Assembly (NCBI RefSeq): GCF_900447045.1
Contig: NZ_UAWH01000015.1
Location: 186,001 to 250,000, forward strand
DNA: 64,000 nt
Direction of reading: 5' to 3'
DNA from: Clostridium paraputrificum
Lineage (GTDB): Bacteria; Bacillota; Clostridia; Clostridiales; Clostridiaceae
Shown: in pieces, positions 34,851 through 44,492 of the stretch
Layout of the letters: every line of letters starts with the position of its first letter
Numbering within the stretch: the stretch's first letter is position 1
Made by a program: the position numbers and the translations under genes
Notes under the pieces: generated by a model
Database searches by the model: none
What the model saw: only the letters and a program-made list of their open reading frames with translations
Told to the model about the DNA's origin: nothing

Positions 34851-35315
34851 ATGACTATAGAAAAGGTAAGAGATTTTCTTAAAGGTTATGGAAAAGATAA
34901 ATATATAAGAGAGTTTGATACCTCAAGTGCTACCGTAGAACTTGCTGCTGAAGCTTTAGATGTTGAGCCTGCTAGAATTGCAAAGTCTTTAACTTTTAAA
35001 AATAATGAAAAGTGTATTATGGTAGTAACTGCTGGTGATAGGAAAGTAGATAATAGAAAATTTAAAAATGAATTTGGAATTAAGGCAAAGATGCTAAGTC
35101 CTGATGAGGTATATGAATTTACAGGACATAGAGTCGGCGGAGTATGTCCCTTTGTTATAGATTTAGATAAAGTTCAGATATATTGTGATAAATCAATGGA
35201 GAGATTCCAAACAGTCTTCCCTGCTTGTGGCAGTAGTAATTCTGCTATAGAGCTTACTTTAGATGAGTTATTTAAACTATCTAATGCCTTAAAATGGGTG
35301 GATATTTGTAAATAA
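34851..35315 (+). CDS. YbaK/EbsC-type aminoacyl-tRNA deacylase
   Basis: 154 residues. YbaK-fold: TSSATVELAAEALDVEPARIAKSLTFK with the catalytic-region Lys, KMLSPDEVYEFTGHRVGGVCPF, and a last QTVFPACGSSNSAIELT. Such proteins hydrolyse mischarged tRNA, for example Cys-tRNA(Pro). ATG 34851 fits GAGAGGAG; the TTG at 34842 touches it. Monocistronic. Confidence 0.9.
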   Translation: MTIEKVRDFLKGYGKDKYIREFDTSSATVELAAEALDVEPARIAKSLTFKNNEKCIMVVTAGDRKVDNRKFKNEFGIKAKMLSPDEVYEFTGHRVGGVCPFVIDLDKVQIYCDKSMERFQTVFPACGSSNSAIELTLDELFKLSNALKWVDICK

Positions 35316-35319
35316 TATA

Positions 35320-35358
35320 TAAGAAAGAAATACTAGTATTAATAGTATTTCTTTCTTA
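35320..35358. terminator. Bidirectional terminator
   Basis: Arms AAGAAAGAAATACTA / TAGTATTTCTTTCTT between convergent genes. Confidence 0.85.
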
Positions 35359-35367
35359 CTTATATTA

Positions 35368-35820
35368 TTAAAGATATTCCATTTCAATAAGTTCTAAATC
35401 TTCATCCATATATGTCTTTATAGAAGTAAATCCAACGTTTCTATAACAATTTATAGCTCTTTGATTCCAAGTAGCTACTTGAAGTTTAATAGGCTTATCT
35501 CCATATTTCATTTTACACATATCTATTGTCATCTTGAGTATTTCTTCTCCTATGCCTTTACCACATTTGTTTGGTTTAACACCAATTCCTATTACAATAT
35601 CTGTAGGAAAATTATCTATTCTTGTAAATCCAATCAATTCGTCATTAGAATTTAGATATGCATTATAAAGCTCTTTTCTTAAAGTATCATCACATAATGC
35701 ATAGTTATTAATTTTCATCTGTTCCCAACTAGGAAGATTATAAATACTACATTCATCTTCATATTTCCAAGAAGTAATCTCCTTAGCTAATTTTTTACTC
35801 ATTTGTACTCTTTTAACCAT
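35368..35820 (-). CDS. GNAT-family N-acetyltransferase
   Basis: 150 residues. The cofactor loop is VKPNKCGKGIGEEIL, followed by LQVATWNQRAINCYRNVGFTS, a complete GNAT core. The first 50 residues carry NLPSWEQMKINNYAL, a feature of acetyltransferases from clostridia with unknown targets. Starts at 35820; single gene, convergent with the YbaK-type gene. Confidence 0.88.
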   Translation of the reverse strand: MVKRVQMSKKLAKEITSWKYEDECSIYNLPSWEQMKINNYALCDDTLRKELYNAYLNSNDELIGFTRIDNFPTDIVIGIGVKPNKCGKGIGEEILKMTIDMCKMKYGDKPIKLQVATWNQRAINCYRNVGFTSIKTYMDEDLELIEMEYL

Positions 35821-35983
35821 ATCTTTCTCACCCTATCGTAAACGTAATAATATTATTATACCTTTTTCGAACCTATAAAACAAATTGTATAAGGTAATTA
35901 ATACTTTATAAAACTATATAAATCATTTACATTCTGTTATAGTTGTAGTAGAATAATAGTATCAAATAAGGGAGGTGTTTATA

Positions 35984-36298
35984 ATGAACTTTTTATTAAA
36001 TGAAAGTCTACAAAAGAAAATAAATTATGGAATAATAGGTCTTACTTTATTAATTAATATTGTTGCTTTATTTTTTCTACCTAAAGAAATGGGAATACAT
36101 ATAAACACTCAAGGAGAAATAGATTCTTCTATTAGTAAATATATAGGAGTATTAATAATACCATTAGTAATGGTTTTGTTATCTTTTTTACGAAAAAGTG
36201 AAGCTACAGAAGCATCTAAGAAGCTTATTTATTTAATTGCAAGTATTATATTATTTTTTATAAATGGATATATTCTGTTTTTTAATTTAACTTTATAA
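35984..36298 (+). CDS. DUF1648-like membrane protein
   Basis: 104 residues with three membrane helices. LFFLPKEMGIHINTQGEIDSSISKY matches the conserved block of DUF1648 (a pattern P..IP.H.N..G..D...SK), found also in SdpI-type proteins. The ATG at 35984 has GGGAGG at good spacing. Role unknown; relatives include toxin-immunity proteins. Confidence 0.7.
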   Translation: MNFLLNESLQKKINYGIIGLTLLINIVALFFLPKEMGIHINTQGEIDSSISKYIGVLIIPLVMVLLSFLRKSEATEASKKLIYLIASIILFFINGYILFFNLTL

Positions 36299-36394
36299 TT
36301 TAAATCCATTAAAATCATAGGTTATATATAAGGTTTTGGTACAAACTATTATTGTAAATAAATTTACAAAAATAATTTGTAGGAGGTCTTAGTT

Positions 36395-36529
36395 ATGAAA
36401 GCTAAAAAAAATATGAAATCTATGATGAAAAAGGCTGCTAGAAAAGCAAATCTTCTTATGGAAATGGGAGAAGATATGATGGATTTAATGATGAAAGCAA
36501 GAAAGTATAAAAGAATGACAAAAAAATAG
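36395..36529 (+). CDS. Methionine-rich small protein (44 residues)
   Basis: It begins MKAKKNMKSMMKKAARKA and ends KYKRMTKK. Eleven of 44 residues are Met, with basic ends and an acidic middle (MEMGEDMMDLMMKA) that would form an amphipathic helix. A perfect AGGAGGT site lies nine bases before the ATG, and a terminator follows ten bases after the stop, so it is a complete small gene. No family recognised. Confidence 0.7.
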   Translation: MKAKKNMKSMMKKAARKANLLMEMGEDMMDLMMKARKYKRMTKK

Positions 36530-36538
36530 ATATTATTA

Positions 36539-36573
36539 GAGAAACTCGAGTTTTAACTTGAGTTTCTTTTTAT
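36539..36573 (+). terminator. Terminator of the Met-rich gene
   Basis: AGAAACTCGAGTT / AACTTGAGTTTCT stem with one GU pair, followed by TTTTTA. Confidence 0.85.
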
Positions 36574-36610
36574 GCTTTAGGTTATACTATATCTTAGTGG
36601 AGGTGGCATT

Positions 36611-37279
36611 ATGATTATTTTAAATGAAAAATTTTATGGAAGAAAAACCTTAGATGTCGCTGTAGATTTACTAGGAAAATATTTAATCCATAATATAAAT
36701 GATCAATTAGTAGGAGGAAAAATAGTTGAAACAGAAGCATATACTGGAGTTAATGATAAAGCAGCTCATGTATATGGTGGTAGAAAGACTGAAAGGGTAT
36801 TACCTATGTATGGAAGAGCAGGCACTTCCTATGTCTACAGAATATATGGAATGTATAACTGCTTAAATGCAATAACAGAGAGAGAAGGAGAACCTCAAGG
36901 TGTATTAATACGTGCTATTGAGCCTTTAATAGGATTAGATTACATAGCTAATATGAGATATAAAAAGAATTTTAGTGAATTGGATAAAAAGCAAAAATTG
37001 AATTTAACATCGGGACCTTCAAAGCTTTGCATGGCTCTTAATATCGATAAAAGGTTAAATAATAGATTATTATTTGAAGGGGATTTATTTATTTGTGATC
37101 TTGATGATGAGTTAAAAGCTCTATTTCAAGTAGAAGAAGAAAAAACGGGATATATAATAAAAAGTAAGAGAATAGGAATAGATTATGCAGAAGAAGCAAA
37201 AGATTTCTTATATAGATTTTATTATAATGATAATCCATATGTTTCTAAAAAGGACAAGAATGGCATAAAATTATATTAA
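36611..37279 (+). CDS. 3-methyladenine DNA glycosylase, Aag/MPG type
   Basis: 222 residues. It removes alkylated purines from DNA. KTLDVAVDLLGKYLIH, the catalytic Glu in KIVETEAYTG, KAAHVYGGRKTER, GTSYVYRIYGMYNCLNA and LTSGPSKLCMALNI are the conserved blocks. GGAGGTGG lies just before the ATG. Stand-alone repair gene. Confidence 0.95.
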   Translation: MIILNEKFYGRKTLDVAVDLLGKYLIHNINDQLVGGKIVETEAYTGVNDKAAHVYGGRKTERVLPMYGRAGTSYVYRIYGMYNCLNAITEREGEPQGVLIRAIEPLIGLDYIANMRYKKNFSELDKKQKLNLTSGPSKLCMALNIDKRLNNRLLFEGDLFICDLDDELKALFQVEEEKTGYIIKSKRIGIDYAEEAKDFLYRFYYNDNPYVSKKDKNGIKLY

Positions 37280-37323
37280 TATTAATAGACTAATATGAAA
37301 CAATCCTTTGAGGACGTGAATGA

Positions 37324-38268
37324 ATGGATGATTTATTAGACTTAGCACTTTTAATGTATTTAGATGAGGACCTTGTTCGTAATATGTCCTCATTCGTACT
37401 TAACGGATATATAGAAATTAGAACATCAAGAATTATTCAGGATTTAACTCTATCAGGAAGAGCAGGAATTGATTTAAGAGACCATTGTTTTGATGAAGAT
37501 AGAACAAGTAATGATGAAAGAGAAGGATTTAAAGGAAGTAATATAACTTCTGCAGAACATTGCGAAAACACTCGTACTAATAATGCTGGAATTGAAAATA
37601 GAGAGTTTGTTAGAAGAGAAGAAGAGTTAAAGCGTGTATTTACCACATTTAATCTTCATGGAGAGCTTATAACTCAATTGAAATCTTCAAATAGATTAAA
37701 ATCATTTTATGATACAACAATAAATGAAGGAGATGTATTTCCAGGAGATTACATACAAATTCATGGTAATTTAACCTCGGAATCAATTAATTCTTATCTT
37801 GATTCTGTATTAACTATTTTTGATTGTTTTGGCAGTGACAATCTTGATAAAATGATATCTAAGGGACTTAATGGAAATCTGAATTTTAAAAATATGAATC
37901 ATCTACTTAGTCATTTAAGTGAAATTCTTAATAAAAATTCAACTCAAGATTTAATATTACAATGTGGAGATACTCCAGTTGTTCTTAATGTTAATAATAA
38001 TTTCTTTATGAACAATAGTTCCTATATTTATGATAAGGTTGATTGTCCTTGTACAGTATATGGTAAGGTTATAAATGTTGCGCCTAATGGTAAATGCATA
38101 AGCCTTCTAAGAAAAACTGCACAACATGATTATTATGAGCATTTTTTAAATAACTGTTGCCCTTTTTGTGATCAATTAACTAGCAATGGTATATTAATGC
38201 CTAAAATGCCAAGATTAAAATGTGAAGGCGTTTCTATAATTGTAGTTCCAATAAGTATATGTTTATAA
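37324..38268 (+). CDS. Uncharacterised protein, possibly DUF6414 type
   Basis: 314 residues, soluble. N-terminal LLDLALLMYLDEDLVRNMSSFVLNGYIEIRT, a low-complexity charged stretch (about 60-105), then a domain with NEGDVFPGDYIQIHG and CPCTVYGKVINVAPNGKCISLLRKT, which looks like an OB/beta domain. Cys-rich near the end (NNCCPFCDQL). The family guess rests on memory of 'start with YLD, end with beta domain' and is weak. AGGACG precedes the ATG. Confidence 0.6.
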   Translation: MDDLLDLALLMYLDEDLVRNMSSFVLNGYIEIRTSRIIQDLTLSGRAGIDLRDHCFDEDRTSNDEREGFKGSNITSAEHCENTRTNNAGIENREFVRREEELKRVFTTFNLHGELITQLKSSNRLKSFYDTTINEGDVFPGDYIQIHGNLTSESINSYLDSVLTIFDCFGSDNLDKMISKGLNGNLNFKNMNHLLSHLSEILNKNSTQDLILQCGDTPVVLNVNNNFFMNNSSYIYDKVDCPCTVYGKVINVAPNGKCISLLRKTAQHDYYEHFLNNCCPFCDQLTSNGILMPKMPRLKCEGVSIIVVPISICL

Positions 38269-38303
38269 AAGAGAAGTTGAAAAGCATTCAATTTCTCTTT
38301 TTT
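38266..38303 (+). terminator. Terminator
   Basis: AAGAGAAGTTGAA / TTCAATTTCTCTT stem with one GU pair and T6 behind it. Confidence 0.8.
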
Positions 38304-38428
38304 AGTTTGTAAAACTTTACAATTATATATTTATTAAATTCAACAATTTATATTTCAAATGATTTATAATAACCTTAAATTATGGTAAAATAAGCACAAA
38401 TAAACAAATTTTTAAAGGGGCTGTTAAA

Positions 38429-39409
38429 ATGGAGAACAAAATAAGAGTAGGAATAGTTGGATATGGAAATCTAGGAAAGGGTGTTAGAAAGGCTATAAAT
38501 CAGAATAAAGATATAGAACTTGAAGCAATTTTTACAAGAAGAGAAGTTAGTAAAGTATCAGAAAATGATAATTTAATGGTTCATATCTCTAAAATTGGTG
38601 ATTTTAAAGATAGGATTGATGTAATGATACTTTGTGGTGGTTCTGCAACAGATTTAGTAGAACAGGGACCAATGGTTGCCGAAATGTTCAATACTGTAGA
38701 TAGCTTTGATACACATGCTAAAATACCATCTTATTTTGAGAAGATGAATGAAGTTAGTACTGCTTCAGGGAATTTAAGCATAATATCTGTAGGGTGGGAT
38801 CCAGGGTTATTCTCATTAAATAGACTTCTAGGTAATGCTGTTTTGCCTAATGGTAAGGATTATACCTTCTGGGGAAAAGGTGTAAGTCAAGGCCATTCAG
38901 ATGCAATTAGAAGAATCCAAGGCGTTAAAAATGGAATACAATATACAATTCCAATAGAAGCTGCCCTAGAAAGGGTAAGAAGTGGCGAAAATCCAGACCT
39001 TACAACTAGAGAAAAACATTTAAGGGAATGTTTTGTTGTTGCAGAAGAAGGAGCAGATAAAACAAAAATTGAGGAAGAAATAAAGAATATGCCAAATTAC
39101 TTCTCTGATTATGATACAACTGTTCACTTTATAACTGAAGAAGAGCTTAAAAGAGAACACTCAGGTATGCCACATGGTGGATTTGTTATAAGAACAGGGG
39201 AAACTGGAGAAGGAACTAAGCAAAGAATTGAGTTTTCACTAGACCTAGGAAGTAATCCAGAATTTACTTCAAGTGTTTTAGTTGCATATGCTAGAGCCAT
39301 AGCTAAGATGGCTAAAGAAGGTAAGAAGGGTGCTTTAACAGTATTTGATGTCCCATTTGGATATCTTTCATCAAAGACACCTGCAGAACTTAGAAAAGAA
39401 TTATTATAG
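38429..39409 (+). CDS. ddh: meso-Diaminopimelate D-dehydrogenase
   Basis: 326 residues. Converts tetrahydrodipicolinate directly to meso-DAP for lysine and peptidoglycan. NADP-binding start IRVGIVGYGNLGKGV; substrate site blocks VDSFDTHAKIP, VGWDPGLFSLNR, WGKGVSQGHSDAIRRI and PNYFSDYDTTVHFI are diagnostic. AAAGGGGC lies before the ATG. First gene of a three-gene run with an ACT-domain protein and a UPF0210 protein. Confidence 0.94.
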   Translation: MENKIRVGIVGYGNLGKGVRKAINQNKDIELEAIFTRREVSKVSENDNLMVHISKIGDFKDRIDVMILCGGSATDLVEQGPMVAEMFNTVDSFDTHAKIPSYFEKMNEVSTASGNLSIISVGWDPGLFSLNRLLGNAVLPNGKDYTFWGKGVSQGHSDAIRRIQGVKNGIQYTIPIEAALERVRSGENPDLTTREKHLRECFVVAEEGADKTKIEEEIKNMPNYFSDYDTTVHFITEEELKREHSGMPHGGFVIRTGETGEGTKQRIEFSLDLGSNPEFTSSVLVAYARAIAKMAKEGKKGALTVFDVPFGYLSSKTPAELRKELL

Positions 39410-39427
39410 AATTTAGGAGCTGATTAT

Positions 39428-39697
39428 ATGAAATCAATACTAACAGTAATAGGTAAAGATCAGGTAGGAATTATAGCAGGAATTAGCTGTGAATTACAAA
39501 AGTGTAATATGAATATTTTAAATGTTACTCAAACAATAATGGATGGGTATTTTACAATGATAATGATTTTAGATGGATCTAATGCAAATGCTTCCTTTGA
39601 TGAAGTAAGAAAAAGTCTTCTAAAAAAGGGTGAAGAACTAAAGGTTGATGTAAAGATACAAAGAGAAGAGATCTTTAATTCAATGCATACACTATAA
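39428..39697 (+). CDS. ACT-domain protein (UPF0237 type)
   Basis: 89 residues forming one ACT domain: LTVIGKDQVGIIAGISCELQ, NILNVTQTIMDGYFTMIMI. Such proteins sense small ligands, often amino acids. It is regularly paired with the UPF0210 gene that follows 15 bases later, as here. Confidence 0.92.
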   Translation: MKSILTVIGKDQVGIIAGISCELQKCNMNILNVTQTIMDGYFTMIMILDGSNANASFDEVRKSLLKKGEELKVDVKIQREEIFNSMHTL

Positions 39698-39712
39698 TTA
39701 GGGGGCTACATA

Positions 39713-41080
39713 ATGAATACAAATATTAATTCTCAAAATATTTTAGAAACAATAAAGATGATAGAAGAGGAAAAACTAGATATTAGAACAATAACTATGG
39801 GTATATCTTTATTGGACTGTATTGATCCAGATGGGAATAAAGCTATGGAAAAGATATATAACAAAATAGTCTCTTCTGCCAAGGATTTAGTAAAGGTAGC
39901 AAACCAAATAGAAGAAGAGTTTGGCATTCCAATAGTTAATAAAAGAGTTTCAGTTACTCCTATTTCAATCATTGCAGGAGCTACTGATGAGGAAAACTAT
40001 GTTGAGTTTGCAAAAACTTTAGATAAAGCAGCAGAAACTCTAGGTATAGATTTTATAGGTGGATTCTCTGCACTTGTTCAAAAGGGATATACTAAAGGTG
40101 ATAGAATTTTAATTAAGTCGATTCCAGAAGCTTTAGCCCTTACAAAGAAGGTGTGTTCTTCTGTTAATGTTGGTTCATCAAAGTGTGGTATCAATATGGA
40201 TGCAGTAAGGGACATGGGAGATGTAATAAAGGAAGCAGCAGAGCTTACTAAGGAAACTAAGGGATTTGGATGTGCTAAATTAGTTGTATTTGCTAATGCA
40301 GTTGAGGATAATCCATTTATGGCTGGTGCTTTCCATGGTATTGGAGAAGCAGATAAGGTTATAAATGTTGGTGTAAGTGGTCCTGGAGTTGTTCAAAGAG
40401 CAATTGAAAAGGTTAGAGGAGAATCCTTTGATGTACTTGCAGAAACAATTAAGAAAACAGCATTTAAAATAACAAGAATGGGAGAGCTAGTAGCACAGGA
40501 AGCTTCTAAGAGATTAAATGTTCCTTTTGGAATAGTTGATCTTTCTTTAGCACCTACTCCAGCTATTGGTGACTCTGTTGCTCATATATTAGAAGAGATG
40601 GGACTTGAAACTGTAGGTACTCATGGTACTACAGCTGCCCTTGCAATGCTTAATGATGCAGTTAAAAAGGGAGGAGTTATGGCATGTAGTCATGTTGGTG
40701 GATTAAGCGGTGCTTTCATACCAGTATCTGAAGATGCAGGTATGATAGATGCAGTTGTTAATGGTTCACTAAACCTAGAAAAGCTTGAAGCTATGACATG
40801 TGTATGTTCAGTTGGATTAGATATGATTGCAGTTCCAGGAGATACTCCATCATCTACAATAGCTGCTATGATAGCTGATGAAGCAGCCATTGGTGTTATT
40901 AATAATAAAACAACAGCTGTTAGAATAATTCCTGCTCCAGGATGTGAAGTTGGAGATATGGTTGAGTTTGGAGGACTTCTAGGCACTGCTCCAGTAATGA
41001 AGGTAAACTCTAATTCTTCAGAAGACTTCATTAAAAGAGGTGGAAGAATACCTGCACCAATACATTCATTTAAAAACTAA
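39713..41080 (+). CDS. UPF0210 (PFL/DUF711) family protein
   Basis: 455 residues, of the DUF711/UPF0210 family distantly related to glycyl-radical enzyme folds. Markers: [74 protein letters not shown] and [13 protein letters not shown]. Biochemical role not established; the family co-occurs with the ACT protein upstream. GGGGG lies upstream of the ATG. Confidence 0.93.
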   Translation: MNTNINSQNILETIKMIEEEKLDIRTITMGISLLDCIDPDGNKAMEKIYNKIVSSAKDLVKVANQIEEEFGIPIVNKRVSVTPISIIAGATDEENYVEFAKTLDKAAETLGIDFIGGFSALVQKGYTKGDRILIKSIPEALALTKKVCSSVNVGSSKCGINMDAVRDMGDVIKEAAELTKETKGFGCAKLVVFANAVEDNPFMAGAFHGIGEADKVINVGVSGPGVVQRAIEKVRGESFDVLAETIKKTAFKITRMGELVAQEASKRLNVPFGIVDLSLAPTPAIGDSVAHILEEMGLETVGTHGTTAALAMLNDAVKKGGVMACSHVGGLSGAFIPVSEDAGMIDAVVNGSLNLEKLEAMTCVCSVGLDMIAVPGDTPSSTIAAMIADEAAIGVINNKTTAVRIIPAPGCEVGDMVEFGGLLGTAPVMKVNSNSSEDFIKRGGRIPAPIHSFKN

Positions 41081-41089
41081 AAGTAATAA

Positions 41090-41127
41090 CAAGGAAACGC
41101 CGCTTTTTGCTGGTGTTTCTTTTTTGT
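41090..41127 (+). terminator. Terminator of the ddh run
   Basis: AAGGAAACGCC / TGGTGTTTCTTTT stem with T6. Confidence 0.75.
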
Positions 41128-41191
41128 TTTGCTTTAGGAAATTGAACAATGGATCCACTTAATGTATATGAGAAAATATAATAGCATAAAT

Positions 41192-41239
41192 ATATCTTTA
41201 TATCTTTATATCTTTATATCTTTATATCTTTATATATTT
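41192..41239 (+). repeat. 8-bp tandem repeat (ATATCTTT)
   Basis: Five perfect and one imperfect copies of ATATCTTT. It lies in the 370-base gap 41081-41450, which otherwise holds only the ddh terminator and the xth promoter. Copy number could vary by slippage. Confidence 0.9.
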
Positions 41240-41387
41240 ATTTATAAAAAATATTTGTGAGTTAGCTGCTAGAGTTTTATATTTTATAAAGCTGAACAAG
41301 CATTTCATTTTAAAATATCATCTGTGGTTGTAGGATGAAATTAAGTTTAATAGTAAATATTATAAAAGACTATTAATACTTTTAATA

Positions 41388-41416
41388 TTAACCATTAACA
41401 ATCTTTATGTTATACT
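41388..41416 (+). promoter_or_regulatory. Promoter of the exonuclease III gene
   Basis: TTAACC (41388-41393) and TATACT (41411-41416) with a 17-base spacer, 35 bases before the start codon. Confidence 0.55.
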
Positions 41417-41450
41417 CTTTTTAGAATATAAAACTAATGGAGGTAGACAA

Positions 41451-42206
41451 ATGAAAAAAATGATTTCATGGAACGTTAACGGTTTAAGAGCTGTTGTTGG
41501 TAAAGGGTTCCTAGATATATTTAATGAATTAGATGCAGATATATTCTGTCTTCAAGAAACTAAGTTACAAGCTGGTCAAATAGATTTAGATTTACATGGA
41601 TATTATCAATATTGGAACTATGCAGAAAAGAAAGGTTATTCAGGTACTGCAATATTTACTAAAGAAGAACCTTTAAGTGTAGCTTATGGAATTGGCATAG
41701 AAGAGCATGATAAAGAAGGAAGAGTTATAACTCTAGAATTCCCTGATTATTATGTAATTACAGTATATACTCCTAATTCTCAAACTGAATTAGCTAGACT
41801 TGAGTATAGAATGACTTGGGAAGATGCATTTAGAGCATATTTAAAATCATTAGAAAAAAATAAACCAGTAATAGTTTGTGGTGACTTAAATGTTGCGCAT
41901 AAAGAAATCGACTTAAAAAATCCTAAAACTAATAGAAAAAATGCTGGATTTACTGATGAAGAAAGAAATAAGTTTACTGAGTTGTTAAGTTCAGGATTTA
42001 TCGATACATTTAGATTCTTCTATCCAAATCAAGAAGGAATATATTCTTGGTGGTCATATAGATTTAAGGCAAGAGAAAAGAATGCAGGATGGAGAATTGA
42101 CTACTTTGTAACATCAGAATCATTAAAGGATAGATTAGTCGGTGCTAAGATTCATACAGATATCTTTGGATCAGATCACTGTCCAGTTGAATTAGAAATT
42201 AATTAA
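41451..42206 (+). CDS. xth: Exodeoxyribonuclease III / AP endonuclease
   Basis: 251 residues. Repairs abasic sites. [15 protein letters not shown], the metal Glu in [37 protein letters not shown] and the catalytic His in [11 protein letters not shown] show a complete ExoA/ExoIII-type enzyme. GGAGGTAG precedes the ATG. Confidence 0.95.
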   Translation: MKKMISWNVNGLRAVVGKGFLDIFNELDADIFCLQETKLQAGQIDLDLHGYYQYWNYAEKKGYSGTAIFTKEEPLSVAYGIGIEEHDKEGRVITLEFPDYYVITVYTPNSQTELARLEYRMTWEDAFRAYLKSLEKNKPVIVCGDLNVAHKEIDLKNPKTNRKNAGFTDEERNKFTELLSSGFIDTFRFFYPNQEGIYSWWSYRFKAREKNAGWRIDYFVTSESLKDRLVGAKIHTDIFGSDHCPVELEIN

Positions 42207-42240
42207 TATAAAATAGTTAATAGATTAAAAGAGATTTTGT

Positions 42241-42273
42241 AATAACTCAGCTCAGGGAGCTGAGTTATTTTTA
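42241..42273 (+). terminator. Terminator of xth
   Basis: A perfect 13-bp stem (AATAACTCAGCTC and complement) with a 3-4 base loop and T-rich tail. Confidence 0.9.
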
Positions 42274-42413
42274 ATTTTACAAACCAACTAAGATTAAATG
42301 ATATTGTATGTGTTTCCTATAATAACAATTAATCAGAAGAATTATTAAACTTAATGAGATTAATAGGAGAAGTTATAGTTTAAAAAATATATAATCCCCT
42401 ATGGCATATAAAC

Positions 42414-42456
42414 CAACAAGGAAGAGAAATTTCAAAAGCAACTACTCTTCCTTGTT
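42414..42456. repeat. Inverted repeat near the germination gene
   Basis: AACAAGGAAGAG and CTCTTCCTTGTT form a perfect 12-bp stem with a 19-base loop. No T-run follows on either strand, so it is not a classical terminator, though it lies 45 bases behind the minus-strand gene. Confidence 0.6.
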
Positions 42457-42501
42457 AATATTATCCTTCTTATCTCTTTTCTCTCTTTTATCTTAATTAT
42501 C

Positions 42502-43923
42502 TTAAATCTTTCTTTTCTTACTTTTAATGCTAGTTCTAAACAATAAATGCATTAACGCTCTTCCGTTAAAAGGTATAAGGGGATAAAGATATGGCTCACC
42601 TGTAAATGTTCTAGTTGTGGCAAGTAATATAATACCAAGTATAAATCCACCAATAAGTCCCTTTAATCCTAATAGTGAAGTTAATATTAATAGCAATATC
42701 CTAAAGAACTTTATTGCAAACCCTAGTTCAACAGATTGCTGAGTAAATGTAGCTAAAGCAACTATTGCCATATAAAGTATAGTTTGAGGTAAAAACCATC
42801 CAGTCTTTATTGTAAAATCCCCTAAAATTAACGCACCAACAACAGATAAGGACATGCCTAAAGAGTTTGGAGTGTTTAATGATGCAAGCCTTAACCCATC
42901 AATTGCAAATTCCAGTAATAAGAATTGCCAAAATATCGGTATATGGTATGGGGCAGTTGGAAGTAAAAATCTATGATATTCTGGTAAAGTATCAGGATAT
43001 TCTGTAATTAATAAATATATTGGAGTAATAAATAAAGTCATAAGTAAAATAGCATTTCTAAGAAACCTTAAATAATTTCCTGTTAATATAGGCGAATAAT
43101 AATCATCAACATCCTCTAAGAAATCAAATACACTAGTAGGAAGAAGCATAGCTGAAGGATTGTTATCAACTAGAAGAGCAATCTTACCTTCTAATATATG
43201 AGCTGCAGTAACATCAGGTCTTTCTGTATACCTAACTTTAGGAAGTGGATTATACCAAGTCTTTTTACTAATGCATTCTATTAAACTCTGATCTCCTAAA
43301 GTTAATGCATCAACTTCAATTTCAGCTAATTGTTTTTTTACAGTTTCTAATGCTTCTGGTTTAGTTCTATCTTCTATAAAGGCAATTGCTACATCTGTTT
43401 TAGATTCTCTTCCAACAGAAACCATCTCAAATCTTAGTTTTGGATCTCTTATCCTTCTTCTTATTAGTGCACTATTAAATACTATAGTTTCAACAAAACC
43501 ATCTCTAGCTCCCCGTAAAACCTTTTCCTTATCTGGTTCTTCTGGTCCTCTAGCAGGATAAGTTCTAAGATCAATCATTATACACTTATCTAAATTTTCT
43601 ACAAACATTGCAGTTTGACCAGAAAGGAGAGCTTTAATTATATTTCCAAAATCCTCTTCCTCTGAAACTTCTATAGCACTAATACATGTTGTAATAATTT
43701 CTTCTGCAGTTTTTGCTTTTGCTATATTATCTTCTTTATATACACAAAAGCTTTGTATTAAGGACTGAAGTGATTCATCCTTAACAAATCCATCTAAGAA
43801 GAACAAGCTAACACGCCTTCCCTTAAGATTTAATTCTCTATATAAAACATCAAAAGACTTACCAAAACCTATTTCATCTTTTAAATAGTTTACATTTTTA
43901 TTATAATCAGTACTAATATTCAT
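42502..43923 (-). CDS. GerA-family spore germination protein, SpoVAF-like
   Basis: 473 residues. A soluble N-terminal half (1 to about 255) is followed by 4-5 membrane helices. LDGFVKDES, PARGPEEPDKEKVLRGARDGFVETIVFNSALIRRRI and TFTGEPYLYPL are family markers; the EPDKEKVLRGARDGF form is like SpoVAF more than nutrient-receptor GerAA proteins. It should be in the inner membrane of spores. No gerB/C-type or spoVA genes are adjacent, so it stands alone here. Confidence 0.85.
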   Translation of the reverse strand: MNISTDYNKNVNYLKDEIGFGKSFDVLYRELNLKGRRVSLFFLDGFVKDESLQSLIQSFCVYKEDNIAKAKTAEEIITTCISAIEVSEEEDFGNIIKALLSGQTAMFVENLDKCIMIDLRTYPARGPEEPDKEKVLRGARDGFVETIVFNSALIRRRIRDPKLRFEMVSVGRESKTDVAIAFIEDRTKPEALETVKKQLAEIEVDALTLGDQSLIECISKKTWYNPLPKVRYTERPDVTAAHILEGKIALLVDNNPSAMLLPTSVFDFLEDVDDYYSPILTGNYLRFLRNAILLMTLFITPIYLLITEYPDTLPEYHRFLLPTAPYHIPIFWQFLLLEFAIDGLRLASLNTPNSLGMSLSVVGALILGDFTIKTGWFLPQTILYMAIVALATFTQQSVELGFAIKFFRILLLILTSLLGLKGLIGGFILGIILLATTRTFTGEPYLYPLIPFNGRALMHLLFRTSIKSKKRKI

Positions 43924-44016
43924 ATTCCCACCTCATAATCTTAGGATACTCATCTTGTAAAATAATATACTTTCTTGTAAAATGCATAGTATGACTTTAA
44001 ATAGAAGGTGGCACAA

Positions 44017-44436
44017 ATGATAGAAATAAAATTAGAAAAGAATAAAAGAAATGAACCAATTTTAAAACTAAGGGTTACAGAAGAAGATTTAAAGGATAAG
44101 TCATTTATTAAGAGAGCTTTAATGGAAGGTACATCTCTAAAGGGAGAGTATAACTATAAGGTTCCAATAAGATTTTTTCTACCAATTATAAATAAGTTAG
44201 ATTCTAAGGAGTATGAAATACATAAGGATTCATTAGACTTTTTCTTGGAGTTTTCTGATGATTATGACGAAAAGTATTATTATAGAACTGAAGCTGATGC
44301 AAAATATATGAAGCGCTGGAGAGAGGAAGGATGTCCAAATATTTATAAAACTATTATAGATATTAATAATAAAAAAACCTATAAAGAAATTGCATTTAAA
44401 AGAGTAGGAAATACTTTTTCTTCGGCATTTGAGTAA
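44017..44436 (+). CDS. Uncharacterised protein
   Basis: 139 residues, soluble and highly charged: MIEIKLEKNKRNEPILKLRVTEEDLKDKSF, then PIRFFLPIINKLD and YYYRTEADAKYMKRWREEGCPNIYKTI. No family recognised. The ATG at 44017 follows AGAAGGTGG; the GTG at 44008 lies on that site. Divergent from the germination gene and upstream of a TPR gene. Confidence 0.65.
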   Translation: MIEIKLEKNKRNEPILKLRVTEEDLKDKSFIKRALMEGTSLKGEYNYKVPIRFFLPIINKLDSKEYEIHKDSLDFFLEFSDDYDEKYYYRTEADAKYMKRWREEGCPNIYKTIIDINNKKTYKEIAFKRVGNTFSSAFE

Positions 44437-44492
44437 TAGTTCATATTACTGTATACTTATAGTAAGTTTAAAAGGGATTGGGGGATATAATT

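Noticed and set aside
41192..41239. CRISPR-like repeat
   Set aside because: Units are 8 bases and directly adjacent with no spacers and no cas genes; it is a microsatellite.
42414..42456. Terminator of the germination gene
   Set aside because: Stem is perfect but no T-run follows on either strand; listed as an inverted repeat.
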